From: Ceratothoa steindachneri
Lineage: Eukaryota > Arthropoda > Malacostraca > Isopoda > Cymothoidae
Assembly: GCA_963969495.1 (NCBI GenBank)
Contig: OZ018331.1
Coordinates: forward strand, 151,525,264-151,589,263
Direction: 5' to 3'
Length of the DNA: 64,000 nt
How positions within the stretch are numbered: the first letter of the stretch is position 1; each line of letters begins with the position of its first letter. Under the pieces are notes generated by a model that ran no database searches, had not been told where the DNA came from, and was given only the letters and a program-made list of their open reading frames with translations. Both the position numbers and the translations under genes were made by a program. Shown here in pieces: positions 1 to 11,310 of the stretch.

Positions 1-1
1 C

Positions 2-2663
2 ATAACGGAGTCGTGGATAAAAACCTCAAGCCGAGATTTTGAAGGTGAATTCACGATTCCACGTTACCAGCTCTTCCTGAAAGATAGGCCAGACAGAGAG
101 GGTGGCGGTGTGATGCTGTATGTCAAGGATACTCTCAACTCGACGGATTGCAACATCGTATCCGACCATGAACTACTAGGTGTTGACCTAGAGATAGGTC
201 CTGCCAAATACAGGACCCTAGTGCTTTATAGACCTCCTGCCGAACTCGTTGAAAAGGACAGAGATCTGTACCAGTTACTAGGAGAACTTGTCGAAGACAG
301 AGTGTGTATCGTCATGGGTGATTTCAAAACACAAGGTGACTGGGAAACCAGAGAACCCTGTTGCAAGAACGCACTACTCCTGGAGTTCGCGAACAACGAG
401 TTCCTCACTCAATGGATGAGAGAGCCAACGAGAGGAAACAATATCCTCGACTTGGTTTTTACCTCTGAGGATGACATCGTTGAGGACCTCTCTGTTGGCG
501 AAGAGCTCGGTGGCAGTGACCACCGACTAATTAGATTTGTAGTCAAAGTTCCGAAGGCAGGGCCTGCAACTAGTAAATCGAGGAAACTTGATTTGAAAAG
601 AGCAGACTTTGCAGGTCTTTGTGCTGGACTGACTGACGCGAGGCTAGAAGTGTGCGATGTTGTTGAAGACTCGTGGAACAGTTTCAAAACCACATTCATG
701 AGTCTTCAATCGCGTTTCATCCCTCTGAAATGTCCCCGTCGGTCTTCTGTTCAACCAAAGTGGTTTAATCGAGAAATCGGCCAACTGCTTAGGAAGAAGA
801 GAACTGTGTACCGACAATCGAAGATCTCGGGTGACTTTGACGAATACCGGAGGATAGCCAGGAGAGTGAAGTCCAGCATAAGGGCGGCTAAGTGGTCTGA
901 AGAACTCCGAGTAGCGAGACTCTGTAAAGAGAATCCCAAGGAGTTCTTTGGATAAGTAAACAGCCGTAAACCAATCCGATGAACGATTGGACCTTTGAGA
1001 AATGAGGAGGGGACATTAAAGCACTTAGATGCAGAAAAATGCTAACCTCCTCAACGACTACTTCTCTTCAGTGTTTACTGAAGAGTGTGGTCCCATCCCC
1101 CAGCCAATGGATTCCTACTCGGGGAAAAAGCTGGAGGATATGGACTTCACCGAAGGGGAAATAAAAAAGAAGATCAGTGACCTAAAGACGAATAAGTCCC
1201 CTGGCCCGGATGGGTTTCTACCTAAAGTGTTGAAAGAAGTGCGCGATCAAGTGTTACGACACCTGAGCGCAATCTTTAACATGTCAATCCGGACCGGATG
1301 CGTTCCTAGAGACTGGCGTGAAGCGGAGGTGACTCCTATCTTCAAGAAAGGAGACCGTAGCCAACCGTAGAACTACCGACCTATCAGTGTGACTTCGATA
1401 GTCGGTAAACTCATGGAAAGCATGATGGTGGACAAAATGACGTCGTATTTAGAGTCAAACCTGCTACTGAGGAGTTCCCAGCACGGCTTCCGAAGTCAAC
1501 GGTCATGCCTGACGAACCTTGTAGAATTCTTCCACTTTGTTTTCAGTGAGCACGATCGGGACAAGGCGGTGGATGTGGTCTACTTAGACTTTCAGAAAGC
1601 CTTTGATAAGGTACCACACCGCCGCCTTCTCCGGAAAGTGCGAGCGCTTGGCATAGACGGAAAGGTAGCCGGCTGGATCGAGAACTGGCTAAGTGGCAGA
1701 CGGCAACGGGTGGTGGTGAATGGACAGTCTTCTGAGTGGGTGCCCGTTACTAGCGGGGGGCCTCAAGGTTCTGTCCTGGGACCACTACTATTCATTATCG
1801 ACGTCAACGACATGGACGGTGACATGGTTGCCAAGATTTCCAAATTTGCCGACGATACCAAGCTTGGTATGAACGTTGCAAATGATGGAAATACTGCCCG
1901 CCTTCGGGAAGATCTTAGGAAGATTGGGGAGTGGTCGGACACGTGGCAAATGCCTTTTAACGTGGGCAAATGCAAAGTGATGCATATCGGCCACAGAAAC
2001 CCCCAATCTCAGTATATCCTTAAGGGCACTGCTATTGAATCTACCGACACTGAGAAGGACTTGGGTGTAACAATCACTAGTGACCTCAAGTTCTCGAAAC
2101 AGTGCATTGAGGCGGAGAAAAAGGCCCAAAGGATGCTAGGCTATATTAAGCGCCAGTTTGGTTATCGGAACCAGGAGATTGTACTGTGCCTGTACAACTC
2201 ACTTGTCCGACCGCACCTGGAGTATGCCGTACAATTTTGGAGTCCTTCATTGCGAAAGGACATCGCGAGATTGGAACGCGTACAAGCCAGGGCAACCAAG
2301 CGGATTCCCTTTATCCGACATAAAAGTTATGAGGATAGACTAAGGGAATTAGATCTGTTCTCCCTGGAAACCCGTAGACTGCGTGGTCAGCTCATCGAAG
2401 TCTTCAAAATACTTCGAGGGTTCGACAATTTCGACTACCGGGATATTTTCACACTGAGTGAGAACAGAACGCGCAATCACGGCTTCAAACTTGAACTAAA
2501 GCGTTACAACTGCAATCTGTGTGGAAATTTTTTCACCTACAGTATCTGCGGTATGTGGAACGCACTTCCATTGGAAGTTGTCAACAGTGAATCTGTTGAC
2601 CAGTTCAAGTCAAGACTAGACAAGGTCTTGAAAAGTGGCCGTTTAGGGACGCAAAACAATTGA
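2..2663 (+). pseudogene. Broken EN-RT polyprotein of CR1-C
   Basis: Position 2 opens in frame with the ITESW motif of the apurinic-type endonuclease, followed by GDFK (near 320) and the SDHRLIRF motif (near 515). The frame ends at a TAA at 953-955, meets a second stop, then shifts to the frame beginning near 1029. There the RT starts: a linker with SPGPDG, then TPIFKKGD. A single in-frame TAG at 1368-1370 interrupts it just before the NYRPIS motif. The rest, to 2663, is continuous and carries QHGFR, YLDFQKAFDKVPH, GGPQGSVLGPLLF and FADDTK (about 1845-1859). The last ~200 residues match the usual CR1 C-terminal region (YNSLVRPHLEY). At least three disabling changes mean it is not functional as read. 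Confidence 0.85.
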
Positions 2664-2743
2664 GCAGATATGTGCCCGCTCGATTGCTAGCCCAAAGGTA
2701 CCCTCCTTGAATATAACGTAAGGTCTCCTAGGGTACCTTCTTT

Positions 2744-2769
2744 CCTTGTTGTTACTCCTTGTTGTTACT
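2744..2769 (+). repeat. Two 13-bp direct repeats, probable CR1-C 3' tail
   Basis: CCTTGTTGTTACT occurs twice back to back, 80 bases after the RT stop codon. Short tandem units at the 3' end are a known CR1 trait, so this is read as the element terminus. Confidence 0.5.
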
Positions 2770-3040
2770 TCAGATAAACTTTGTTTGCCTCTAGGCCTAG
2801 AAAATGATCAGCCATTTTAAAATAAATAGACCAAGAGTAAATTATATGGAGATATGTACTGGAATTCTTTTTTTAATCTTTAAACCAATAGGCTGTGCCA
2901 AAGCCGGATAGGCCGTTGGTCACCGACAAATGCTCTGCCTTCGAAACGCAAGCTTTTCCTCTAAGGAGGAGTAGCGAAGCCGCTAGTCTTGTTTATTTAT
3001 TGATTTATTTGAAAGTTTATTTATTTAAAGATTCATACAA

Positions 3041-3195
3041 GGTGTACGATTAGTCAATGTGTAGTGGCATAGTCCTTCATAGGTTTTGCTTGAAAGCGCA
3101 TAGTGACCTAGAACCTAGTCAGACTAGGTCACTATACACTTTAATGTGAGGCCCTTGAAATTCTAGGCCACTACACAGTAATTAGTCGGACACCC
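3041..3195. mobile_element. Palindromic foldback / miniature inverted-repeat element
   Basis: The left arm at 3041-3068 and the right arm at 3167-3195 are imperfect inverted repeats of about 28 bases (GGTGTMCGAYTA... and its complement). Inside them a perfect 12-bp inverted repeat (ATAGTGACCTAG / CTAGGTCACTAT) lies at 3100-3111 and 3124-3135. The whole stretch could fold into one long hairpin. It sits about 35 bases upstream of a mariner transposase remnant, so it may be a rearranged mariner end or an independent MITE. No coding capacity. Confidence 0.55.
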
Positions 3196-3230
3196 TATAT
3201 GATATCTAAGGTTTCAAAAATACCCATCAA

Positions 3231-3440
3231 ATGATTCTTTCTCGTGAACAGCAACGTACTCTTTTACTGTACGATTACAAGTCAGATCTAAATGCTGCCC
3301 AATCATATCAACCAAGCATTTGGAGAAGACACATTAAATCGTCGCGCAGCTTATGATTGGTTTAAGAAGTTTCAGCGTGCCTAATTCAATCTCCAAGATC
3401 AGCAAAAAAGTGATCGACCCTCACTTATTGACAATCACGG
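3231..3440 (+). pseudogene. mariner-type transposase, N-terminal remnant
   Basis: Starting at the ATG at 3231, the translation reads as the paired helix-turn-helix region of mariner transposases: an opening with LLLYDYK, then (after a frameshift near 3305) INQAFGEDTLNRRAAYDWFKKF, an in-frame TAA, and a segment ending SDRPSLID. The order and spacing fit the N-terminal DNA-binding domain of mariner transposases (AFGE..., WFKRF, GRP...). The catalytic DDD domain is absent; downstream sequence passes into SINE-like material. One frameshift and one stop show it is dead. Confidence 0.7.
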
Positions 3441-3599
3441 ACACAGCATAGAGTGCAGCGAGTTGTGAATACCTTCCTTGTGTCGCTGAAGCCAGTGTAC
3501 GTGAGGTCTAGTAGACTAGTTCATCGTGAATTACAAAAAAAAAACTCAGTCAAATACAGCTTATATACCACTCGCATACATTCTAGCCACACTACACAG

Positions 3600-3847
3600 C
3601 CCTCTTCCTATAAACGGAGCTATAAAATAACGCTGATTGCTGCATGAAAATGTTATCTAAGGCATAACTTTTCACCCAATCCCGGGTCTGGGCACCGTTG
3701 TATATAGAAGGATATAGGAATTGTACGGGAATCGTCACTCCCCCCCCCCTGTTATCTCGTGGTGGAGTCACGAGGCGGTTACCGCAAAGACTTCCGGCCC
3801 CAGGCATCGGCGGGTCAAGCGCGTAACCGTAGCGCCACACCACTCGG
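3600..3847 (-). repeat. tRNA-derived SINE, copy 1 (diverged)
   Basis: Read on the minus strand, the segment begins with a GTGGTGTGGCGCTACGG stretch resembling a pol III A box, followed by a body that matches copy 3 below: both contain a SIYNG-QT-W coding shadow (TATATACAACGG vs TATTTATAATGG) in the same relative place. A 10-base poly-C lies between head and body. The B box is not convincing in this copy. Confidence 0.5.
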
Positions 3848-3859
3848 CGCTATGAAAGA

Positions 3860-4990
3860 CCTAAAGGTTAAAATGCAAGATCTCTCCCAGGAGAGTGAGA
3901 TTCAATTTCACGTCAAATAAGAAATTGGAGACGTGTTTTTCCCAAGCTCGAAGGCTAACGAGGAGCCGATGTAAGATTTGGTGGGAAAAAACGTTTGGCA
4001 TAAGAACCCTCCTGGGGCCAGCCTCAAGCCCCTCCCTACCTTACCACTCCCCCAGTGGGGTGACAAGGTATAAATGAGGAACACTGAGGAAAATCGAGGT
4101 AGTATACGTCAGTCTCTAGGTGACGAAGTCCCTGAATTAAGATCGGGCTACCGAGATTGGAGAGGTAGATTACTTGGCTTGCCAGACCAAGGAATACCCC
4201 GCAAGAGAGGCAGGGCTACCTACTTAAGGGGCTAAGAAGCAGCTCATCCTCGAGCTAGTCCCTGGTTATCAAACCAAGCGTTAAGTTAACTTTGTTAAGT
4301 TCAACTTACTCTCGTCAGAGAGACTCCTCATATCCTGGTGCATCTTAAACACCAGGGGTATTCCTCGTCCTTGAGGAATTAAGAAAAGAAGAAGGAAAAG
4401 GCTCCCCCTCGAGCCCGTTACTCGGTGGCCATACCAAACTCATAAGTTAACTTGGTTGAGGAACCAAGTTCAACTTGTGCTCGTCAGAGAAACCCCCCTC
4501 CGTTATACTCGCCTTTGAAAAAGACTGGAACTAAGAAGAAGCTCATACTCGAGCTAGTTCCTGGTTACCAAACCGAACTTTAAGTAACTTATTCTCGTCA
4601 GAGAAACCCCCCCTCAACGATCCTCGCCCTTGAAGAATACCCTCCCCGAGTTCAGTCCTCGTCCATGAGGAATTAAGTAACGAAGGAGAAAAGCTCCCCC
4701 TTGATCTCGTTACTCGGTGGTCACACCGCACTCCAAGTTAACTTGGTTTAAGAACCAAGTTCGACTCCCTCTCGCCAGAGAGACCACGACTACCTTGGTG
4801 CCACATAAAGCACCGTAATTGTTCTCGTCCTTGAAGACCCCCCCACCCCCGGAATACCGTGTGGACCCCCCAGCTGCTACCCTCGCCAAAAGGACATCGT
4901 GATCTTGCCCACCTACATTAGGCCAGACGGCACGCGTCGTGAGACAATAATATTCCTGAGGGATTTAAACTCCAGTAGAGTCCGTAAGCC
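3860..4990. repeat. Unclassified repeat with ~295-bp two-part tandem units
   Basis: No gene was recognised. Within 4248-4840 four related blocks follow one another, starting near 4248, 4407, 4545 and 4697. Blocks 1 and 3 share CTCGAGCTAGT-CCTGGTTA and blocks 2 and 4 share TCGTTACTCGGTGG, so the true period is a two-block unit of about 290-297 bases present twice. Each block has CTCGTCAGAGA. Blocks 2 and 4 also carry an inverted motif around AAGTTAACTTGG...CCAAGTT. The remainder (3860-4247 and 4840-4990) is unique to the eye. Confidence 0.6.
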
Positions 4991-5299
4991 TAAATCTTAT
5001 ATAGTGCTGTGTGTAGAGAAATTAACCAATTTTAGAGGGTCAAACTAATTGAATTAATTCTTGTTTATTATAATATTAGGAGTATTGCTGTGGTTAATGT
5101 TTAAATTTTGTGTATTCAATTGTTAAAGTTAAAATATAAGTTTATTTTGGGAATTATTGTGCGTTTCTCTATATCTTTACGTGTTTCCTACGGCTCTATT
5201 CTTTAAGATATTATTATAATATCAATATATTAGACACTTAGCACTCTTAGAACAAAAGGATGGGGGGGCATTCTACGACAGGAAGAATGGGAAAGGAAA

Positions 5300-5452
5300 A
5301 ATAAAGAACCAAGTTGGTATGTATCGAGTTGCGAACACCTTCTCCGCATCGCTGGGGCCAGTGTAGAAGCTTATAAGCACTGTAGCTGCTTAGATGCAGT
5401 GCAGTGGCTTTTAAGCGTCCCACTTGCAAATCTCACCACTGCGCTAGAAAAT
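5300..5452 (-). repeat. tRNA-derived SINE, copy 2
   Basis: On the minus strand an A-box match (TAGCGCAGTGG) lies at 5446-5436 and a B-box-like GTGTTCGCAACTC at about 5339-5327. The two are about 100 bases apart, longer than in a tRNA, with an apparent internal insertion between them. Relatives are at 5585-5665 and 5690-5981. Confidence 0.55.
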
Positions 5453-5584
5453 CAAGATATTAATATTTGAAAACTAAGTATTATATAATAATAGATTTTT
5501 AGCAACGTTTATATTATGTTGCTATTATTGCATGTGTAACGTGGTGCCCAAATAGGAAAAGAGGCGATGAAAAAATAAACAAAA

Positions 5585-5665
5585 GTGACGTGAGGCGAGT
5601 TGTGAACGGCTCCATATGTAGCTGGATCACCGCTGACGAGTGGTGTATTGACTGCGCCATCACGA
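5585..5665 (-). repeat. tRNA-like head of a truncated SINE, copy 4
   Basis: Minus-strand A box TGGCGCAGTCAA at 5659-5648 and B-box-like CCGTTCACAACTC near 5608-5597, about 50 bases apart as in a tRNA gene. It is closely similar to the head of the next copy (5890-5970). The body is lost or reduced to an A-rich stretch on its left. Confidence 0.6.
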
Positions 5666-5689
5666 GTCAAAAAGACTTTCAAACGAAGC

Positions 5690-5981
5690 TTTTAAACCGG
5701 CCGCTCGTACTTCTCAAGCCTGATGCACAGCCCCTCCCAGAAGCGGACCGTATTTTGAAGAAATGAAGACGACTGGTGCTTGGAAACGTTATCCAACGCG
5801 TAGCGCTCCACTCTTGAGTCTGGATACCATTATAAATAGAGAGGTGTAGGAAAAGGGCCAATAAAAAATTAAAGAATGGACGTAGGTGAAGCGAGTTTCG
5901 AACGGCTTCCTGTGTCACCGGATCACCGTTGGCGATTGGCGTATCGACTGCGCTATCCTGAGTTCCCAAAAGAAGACTCAT
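5690..5981 (-). repeat. tRNA-derived SINE, copy 3 (best preserved)
   Basis: On the minus strand the head has an A box TAGCGCAGTCG (5955-5945) and a B box GTTCGAAAC (5903-5895), matching pol III internal promoter consensus with tRNA-like spacing. A body of about 200 bases follows and is shared with copy 1. It is a SINE rather than a functional tRNA gene, because the acceptor-stem ends do not pair and a body is attached. Confidence 0.65.
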
Positions 5982-6125
5982 TCAACAAAGCTTTTAAACA
6001 GCCTGTTTGCCTTTCTCGGCACGCTAAACGCCCACCAGAAAACTTCCTGGTGTACCACTCATCCCCTCATGGTAACATATTTTCAGCAGTAAGTGAATTC
6101 TTTTACTCTGTTTCAGAATATTAAA

Positions 6126-7005
6126 AGGTGTGTTTGTATATGTTCTCCTCCCCTTGCCCATACAAATGCCTAATCCCTGTCTTCTTGTTCAGGATGTTGG
6201 TGAATGGAGATGATGAACGGCATTATTGACGTCCATAGTGGCCGCATTTAGTTTTTCAGAGAAGAGTTATTTGTTTAAAGGAAATTGTAGTATTATAGAT
6301 CTATAGCCATTGATTAATTAGGCAAGGAAAAGTGAGCAAATTAAATCTAACAAAAACAATAGGAGCTTTTTATTTGCCAGGTAAAAATTGATCTTTCTGT
6401 GTTTGATTGCGTAGATGAGATTGGTGCAGATGTTTAAAAGTACCTTTGACATAAAGTGACTTTTTTCCCTATCTCCTTAGTGCCCGCGAGTGTCGTCGCA
6501 AGTGCGTGTACCGATTGTGGTATCATGTCCTAGCGGTTCGAAAGTGCAAGTCATATAGCACAACCAGTCCCCATGAAGAATACCACAGGAATCTGCAGCC
6601 ATTTAACAGTATCATTGGTTACTTTGTCAGTTTCCGGGAAGAGAGTGCCCCCCCCCCCCCAAAGAACACACATGAATTCGAAACAGTGTGACCATATTTA
6701 TTATGATTGTTTTCATTTGTATTTTCGGTTATAGTACTATTATGATTCTAATTTATCGTAATTTTTAGATATTAATCTATTATTTGTTTGATTGGTGTAT
6801 TTTCCTTTCACTGTAAGATTTTGGTAATTTGAAATAACATTTATATGCATAATTTTGTCGGGCATGGTCAAGGTTATCACAATCTTTTCTCATTCCTCCT
6901 TCTGAGAATTAATTAGAGGAACATAGCCTAACGAGGCAGGTAGTGTGACTGCAGGTAATCTGGAAACTGCTGTTACAGTGTCCATAAAGCTTGCGCCCAC
7001 TCATA
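6126..7005. other. No gene recognised
   Basis: AT-rich sequence with a poly-C run near 6649-6660. The short open frames here have no recognisable domains. A pyrimidine tract ending in CCTTAG near 6480 resembles a splice acceptor but no matching exon could be supported. Confidence 0.5.
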
Positions 7006-7264
7006 AGAACATAAGAACATAAGAAAAGAAGGAGACTGCAAAAGACTATTCATGGCCTACACTTGGCAGCTCCTGTTCCATTGAACACACAAAAGATTTC
7101 TTACCAGAGAAAAGTCATCAACATTGTCACCCTTTACAAGAGTTCGTTAGATCTAATCTACAATATACATAAAATGAAATCAGAGGATTATGTCCATTCA
7201 TGCAGCCGCAAAATATAATCTCCCCACTCCTTAGAAAAATATATACATATGTACATAAAAAAAG

Positions 7265-9215
7265 TCAGTCCCATCTAGCAGCTTCATCCATATATTTATC
7301 TAATCTATTTTTAAAACTACCCAGAGCGGAGGCTTCTATCACATGTCTAGTGAGCCTATTCCATTCATCTACCACACGATTTGTAAACCAATTCCTCCCA
7401 ATCTCCTTCCTAAACCTATACTTATCAAGCTTAAACCCATTGCTACGTGTCGTGTCATGTTCACTAAGTATAAGAACCTTACCCAGATCCCCTTTATTAT
7501 ATCCTTTTACCCATTTGAAGACTTCAATCAATTCCCCTCTGACTCTTCTCCTTTCCAATGTATGTAGATTTAGTTTTCTGAGCCTTTCACCATAAGGTAA
7601 GTTCCTTAGCCTACCAATCATCTTTGTCATCCTTTTCTGCACAGACTCAAGCAAATCAATATCCTTCCTATAATATGGTGACCAAAATTGTACTGCATAG
7701 TCTAGATGAGGCCTAACTAGCGCCATATACAGTTTTAGAATGACTTCAGCACTCTTATTGCTTACACTCCTCCTAATGAATCCCAATATCCTATTAGCTT
7801 TATTCTTAGCATTTAGGCATTGCTTTCTAGGACGAAGGTCTGAACTTACCAAAATACCCAAGTCCCTCTCCCATCAGTCATCCCTAAAATTCTCCCAATT
7901 AATTTATAACTATTCAATAGATTATTTCTACCTATACTAAGTACACTACATTTGTCTATGTTAAACTTCATTTGCCATTTCTCGGCCCAATTCGACAGAA
8001 TGGCCAATTCCTCCTGAAATACAACAGCATCAGAATCAGCCCTAATGGCCCTACCTAGCTTAGTATCATCAGCAAATTTACTCAGGTCACTACTTATACC
8101 TAAGCAAAGATCATTAATATAAATTAAGAATAGCAAGGGACCTAAAACCAATCCTTGCGGAACTCAACTGCTAACACACCACCACTCAGATTTAACTCCA
8201 TCTATACTAACTCGTTGCTGTCTGTCACCAAGCTGAATCCACTGAATATACTGCCATCGATCACGTGTGCTTTAACTTTGCTCAGAAGCCGTAAGTGTGA
8301 CACTCGATCAATAGCCTTACTAAAGTCCAAGTATAAAATATCATAGTTTTCATCATTATCTGCTGCTTCATACAACTTACTATAAAAAGACAGCAAATTA
8401 GTCAGACAGGATTTACCCTTACTAAAGCCATGCTGTGATTCTTGTATCAACATATGCTTATCCAAGTGATCTCTAATATTCCTTGCTATAATAGATTCCA
8501 TCATTTTCCCTACCACTGATGTCAAACTTACTGGTCTGTAATTAGACATATTTGTTTTATCCCCTTTCTTAAATATAGGTATCACATTGGCTTTCTTCCA
8601 TGCCACTGGCACAATGCCACTCTCCAATGATTTTCTAAAGATGCATGCTAGAGGCTCACTTAACACATCCTTACATTCTTTCAAAATTCTAGGAAAGACC
8701 TCATCAGGACTGGGTGCTTTACTACTTTTGATTTTATCAATTTCCTTTGTCACTATCTCCTTTGTGATCAAGATATCCTTTAATTTCTCTTCCTCATTAC
8801 CCCGAAAGATCATTGACACCTCGGGTATATTTAGAGTATCCTCCTGTGTAAATACTGAGAGAAAAAAGTCATTTAGCATTCCAGCCATTGATTCCCTATC
8901 ACTCACTAATTCTCCATTGGAATCTATAAGTGGGCCTATTTTATCTCTAACCTTAGTTTTGTATAATTGATAAAAACTTTTAGGATCTTCCTTTGCCCTA
9001 TTTGCCACTTTAATTTCATAATTTCTCCTTGCTACTCTAACTAACTTTTTAACATCTCTTGCTAGTTCATTATATCTCGGCCTTAAGTGATCCTCTCCAT
9101 TTTTTATTTTCCTATAAATGCCCTTTTTAATGCCAATAAAATGCTTAATTTTATCTGTCATCCATTTTGGGTCATTATTTTTAGTCCTAATCTCCTTATA
9201 AGGAATGTTAATCAT
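7265..9215 (-). pseudogene. CR1-A reverse transcriptase, broken copy
   Basis: The frame begins at an ATG (9215-9213) that overlaps the stop of the endonuclease frame. It runs with the SLTS-VVGKMMES and QHGFSKGKSC motifs and YLDFSKA to about 8250, where a net deletion of seven bases shifts the frame. A nonsense codon follows in the SSGVPQG motif. The FADDTK box is intact near 8075 in a third segment (8151-7846), and the C-terminal region (LYMALVRPHLDYAV) is open at 7861-7265. The missing residues and stop show it cannot make a full RT. Confidence 0.85.
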
Positions 9216-10191
9216 CTGACCTGTAATTTAATTGCTCAAAAATTCTTTCATACTCCTCTTCAATTGTAATCTCTTCCTCCTGGTGATTATTGTCTCCACT
9301 AACTGATATCATTGAATCTATTCCTGAAATGATTTCATTGCCTGGTTTCTGTACAACTGCCTTCAGGTAAGTCCTTAGCCCATTATAATTTGCTCTTCTA
9401 AAGTCAGGAATTTTAACATTGTTCATGCTACTATCAATACCATTCCATTTCATCTTGAATCTAATTTCACAATGGTCACTATTACCCAAATTTCCTCCAA
9501 TCTCAGTATCCTTAATAACTTCTTCCCTATTTGTCAGAACTAAATCCAGTATATTATTACCTCTAGTGGGTTCGTTAATAATCTGCCTCAGAAAATTATC
9601 TTGGACAACATTAAAAAATTCCTCAGCCTCCTGATCACCCACAAGAGCTTGCCAGTATATATTTCTGTAATTAAAATCGCCCATTATACACATATGCTTA
9701 CTTCTACATGCCCGTTCAATCTCCTGCCACAGAAGATTTGAAGCTTCCTTACTATGATTTGGTGGTCTGTATAATAATCCTATGACAAGCTTGTTTTTAC
9801 CTTCCTTTACATTTAGCCAGAATGACTCTGTGTTATCATATAATTTAATTGTACTGTTTACACAACACTGGAGATTATCTTTAATATAAATAATAACCCC
9901 TCCTCCTCCCTTCCTATTCCTATCTGTATGGAACATGTTAAAGCCCTCAATCTCAACCTCAGGTTTAAAGTGATTACCTGCCACATCAAGCCATGACTCT
10001 GTTATCGCAATTATATCAAAATTTTCTTCACTCGCTAACGCTCTTAAGAGATCTATCTTATTCCTTATACTCCGACCATTTGTGTAGTATATTTTTAAGT
10101 TTTTTTTATTATTCCCATCTTCATTGCATTGTGCTTTTCTATTCCTAGTTATCTGCTCATTCACTTGTGCATTAGTCCTCCTATAACGCAT
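9208..10191 (-). CDS. CR1-A endonuclease frame (copy 1)
   Basis: A 327-residue open frame encodes the AP-type endonuclease of the element: YTNGRSIRNK near residue 36, the catalytic-site TESW, GDFNYRN and the C-terminal NSDHCEIRF motif. In this family it nicks genomic DNA so that reverse transcription can start at the target. It ends ...RSDD-stop, and that TAA lies inside ATGATTAA, whose ATG starts the RT frame. Most CR1 elements have EN and RT in a single ORF2, so the split is unusual, but it is shared with copy 2. Whether the frame is translated is unknown. Confidence 0.75.
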   Translation of the reverse strand: MRYRRTNAQVNEQITRNRKAQCNEDGNNKKNLKIYYTNGRSIRNKIDLLRALASEENFDIIAITESWLDVAGNHFKPEVEIEGFNMFHTDRNRKGGGGVIIYIKDNLQCCVNSTIKLYDNTESFWLNVKEGKNKLVIGLLYRPPNHSKEASNLLWQEIERACRSKHMCIMGDFNYRNIYWQALVGDQEAEEFFNVVQDNFLRQIINEPTRGNNILDLVLTNREEVIKDTEIGGNLGNSDHCEIRFKMKWNGIDSSMNNVKIPDFRRANYNGLRTYLKAVVQKPGNEIISGIDSMISVSGDNNHQEEEITIEEEYERIFEQLNYRSDD

Positions 10192-10290
10192 CAGTATGCC
10201 CTCTCCCCTAGCAATTCCTCTATCTCTGCATCTCTTCCATTTCCTACACCTGCCCTCTATTCCTGTTATTCCCTTACCCTTTAACAGCTT

Positions 10291-11310
10291 CTAGTTTCCC
10301 ACCCGTAAGGACCTAATCACACTATCCAGCTCCCCCCATAGATCCTCAACACCTGCCCGACTAAGATGGAGCCCATCCATCGCATACAACCTCCTATTCC
10401 CGTAAAACCCTCCCCAGACATCTGCAAACACCAATCCTAACTCCTCACACAGTCCTTTCACAAATTCATTCAAACCAATTGCATGCGACAACCATTCTAC
10501 CCCCACATCCAATCTCGGAAGCACACCAGAAACAACACCTTTTACCTTGCTTTTACTCATCCTTATAACTAACCTTTTATACTGCTCACGGAACTCACAT
10601 GTACTCACCTTCTTTACATCATTCACTCCCACATTGGTGATCACAACTGCATCCCTCGCACACCCAGAAACCAGCCTATTATACCTCTCACAAACATCAC
10701 TTACATTAGCACCCGGCAGACAAACTCTCATTCCCACCCACTTGCTATCACTTAACTTCCTATCTCAATACCTAATCTGAGAGTCACCCATCACTTGCAC
10801 CTCAGTCATTGTCCTATTCTGTCTTGGCCTAACATTACACTCCCTCCTGCTCTCAGTCACACTACCACCCATCCTGCTTTCATCCACAACCACACCAGGC
10901 AAATCACTTTCACACTATTCCTCTCTCAGGACATTGAATCTGTTAGTCAACCTAACAGGTTCTATGTCCCTCTCATTCACACACCTAACCTGTCCTAACT
11001 TATCTATCCTATCCATTTTCACCCACCATTCATCATCACTCACAACTTCCACACTGTTCCCAGCCCTTGCCCTATCTTCCACCCTTTTAGCACTAATCTC
11101 CTTCTTCAATCGCACACTTGCATCTCTTCGCACCTCAAACACCAAATCATTCAACCTCTTACATTCCCCACTCAACCTCCTAACCTCCCCTTCCAGAAAA
11201 CACACACGGCATTCAGTTACATTCACTCTCCTTTCAACTCAACATGCATCACACACCACATACACACTACTTTCAAACGGCATGCTCTCACCATCTATAC
11301 AAAAAGCCTT
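10291..11310 (-). pseudogene. CR1-A ORF1 (SGNH esterase type), broken copy
   Basis: Aligning with the intact ORF1 at 15,182-16,201 shows four lesions: the start ATG is AAG (11,310-11,308); a Gly codon became TGA before the second Cys pair; a Glu/Lys position became TAG near 10,918; and a Leu codon became TGA near 10,765, just after GDSQI. The C-terminal half, with GVND and DGLHL, is open at 10,737-10,291. The function would be as in the intact copy, an RNA-binding or esterase-type ORF1 protein. Confidence 0.85.

Larger units (their letters stand above)
1..2770 (+). mobile_element. CR1-like non-LTR retrotransposon, family C, 3' part
   Basis: This is a CR1-type element entering from the left edge of the window. 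It shows the second half of an AP-type endonuclease, a full reverse transcriptase with the FADDTK catalytic box, and a short 3' UTR. A 13-bp unit (CCTTGTTGTTACT) occurs twice in tandem at 2744-2769 and is the likely 3' tail, since CR1 elements end in short tandem repeats rather than poly(A). The 5' end and ORF1 lie outside the window. The family is clearly different in sequence from the two CR1 families further right. The exact 3' end is inferred from the tail repeat. Confidence 0.8.

Noticed and set aside
5890..5981. A functional tRNA gene on the minus strand
   Set aside because: A and B boxes are present, but the ends do not pair as an acceptor stem and a shared body follows, so it is a SINE.
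6480..6691. Candidate exon after a CCTTAG acceptor
   Set aside because: No donor or domain, and the frame runs into a poly-C tract.
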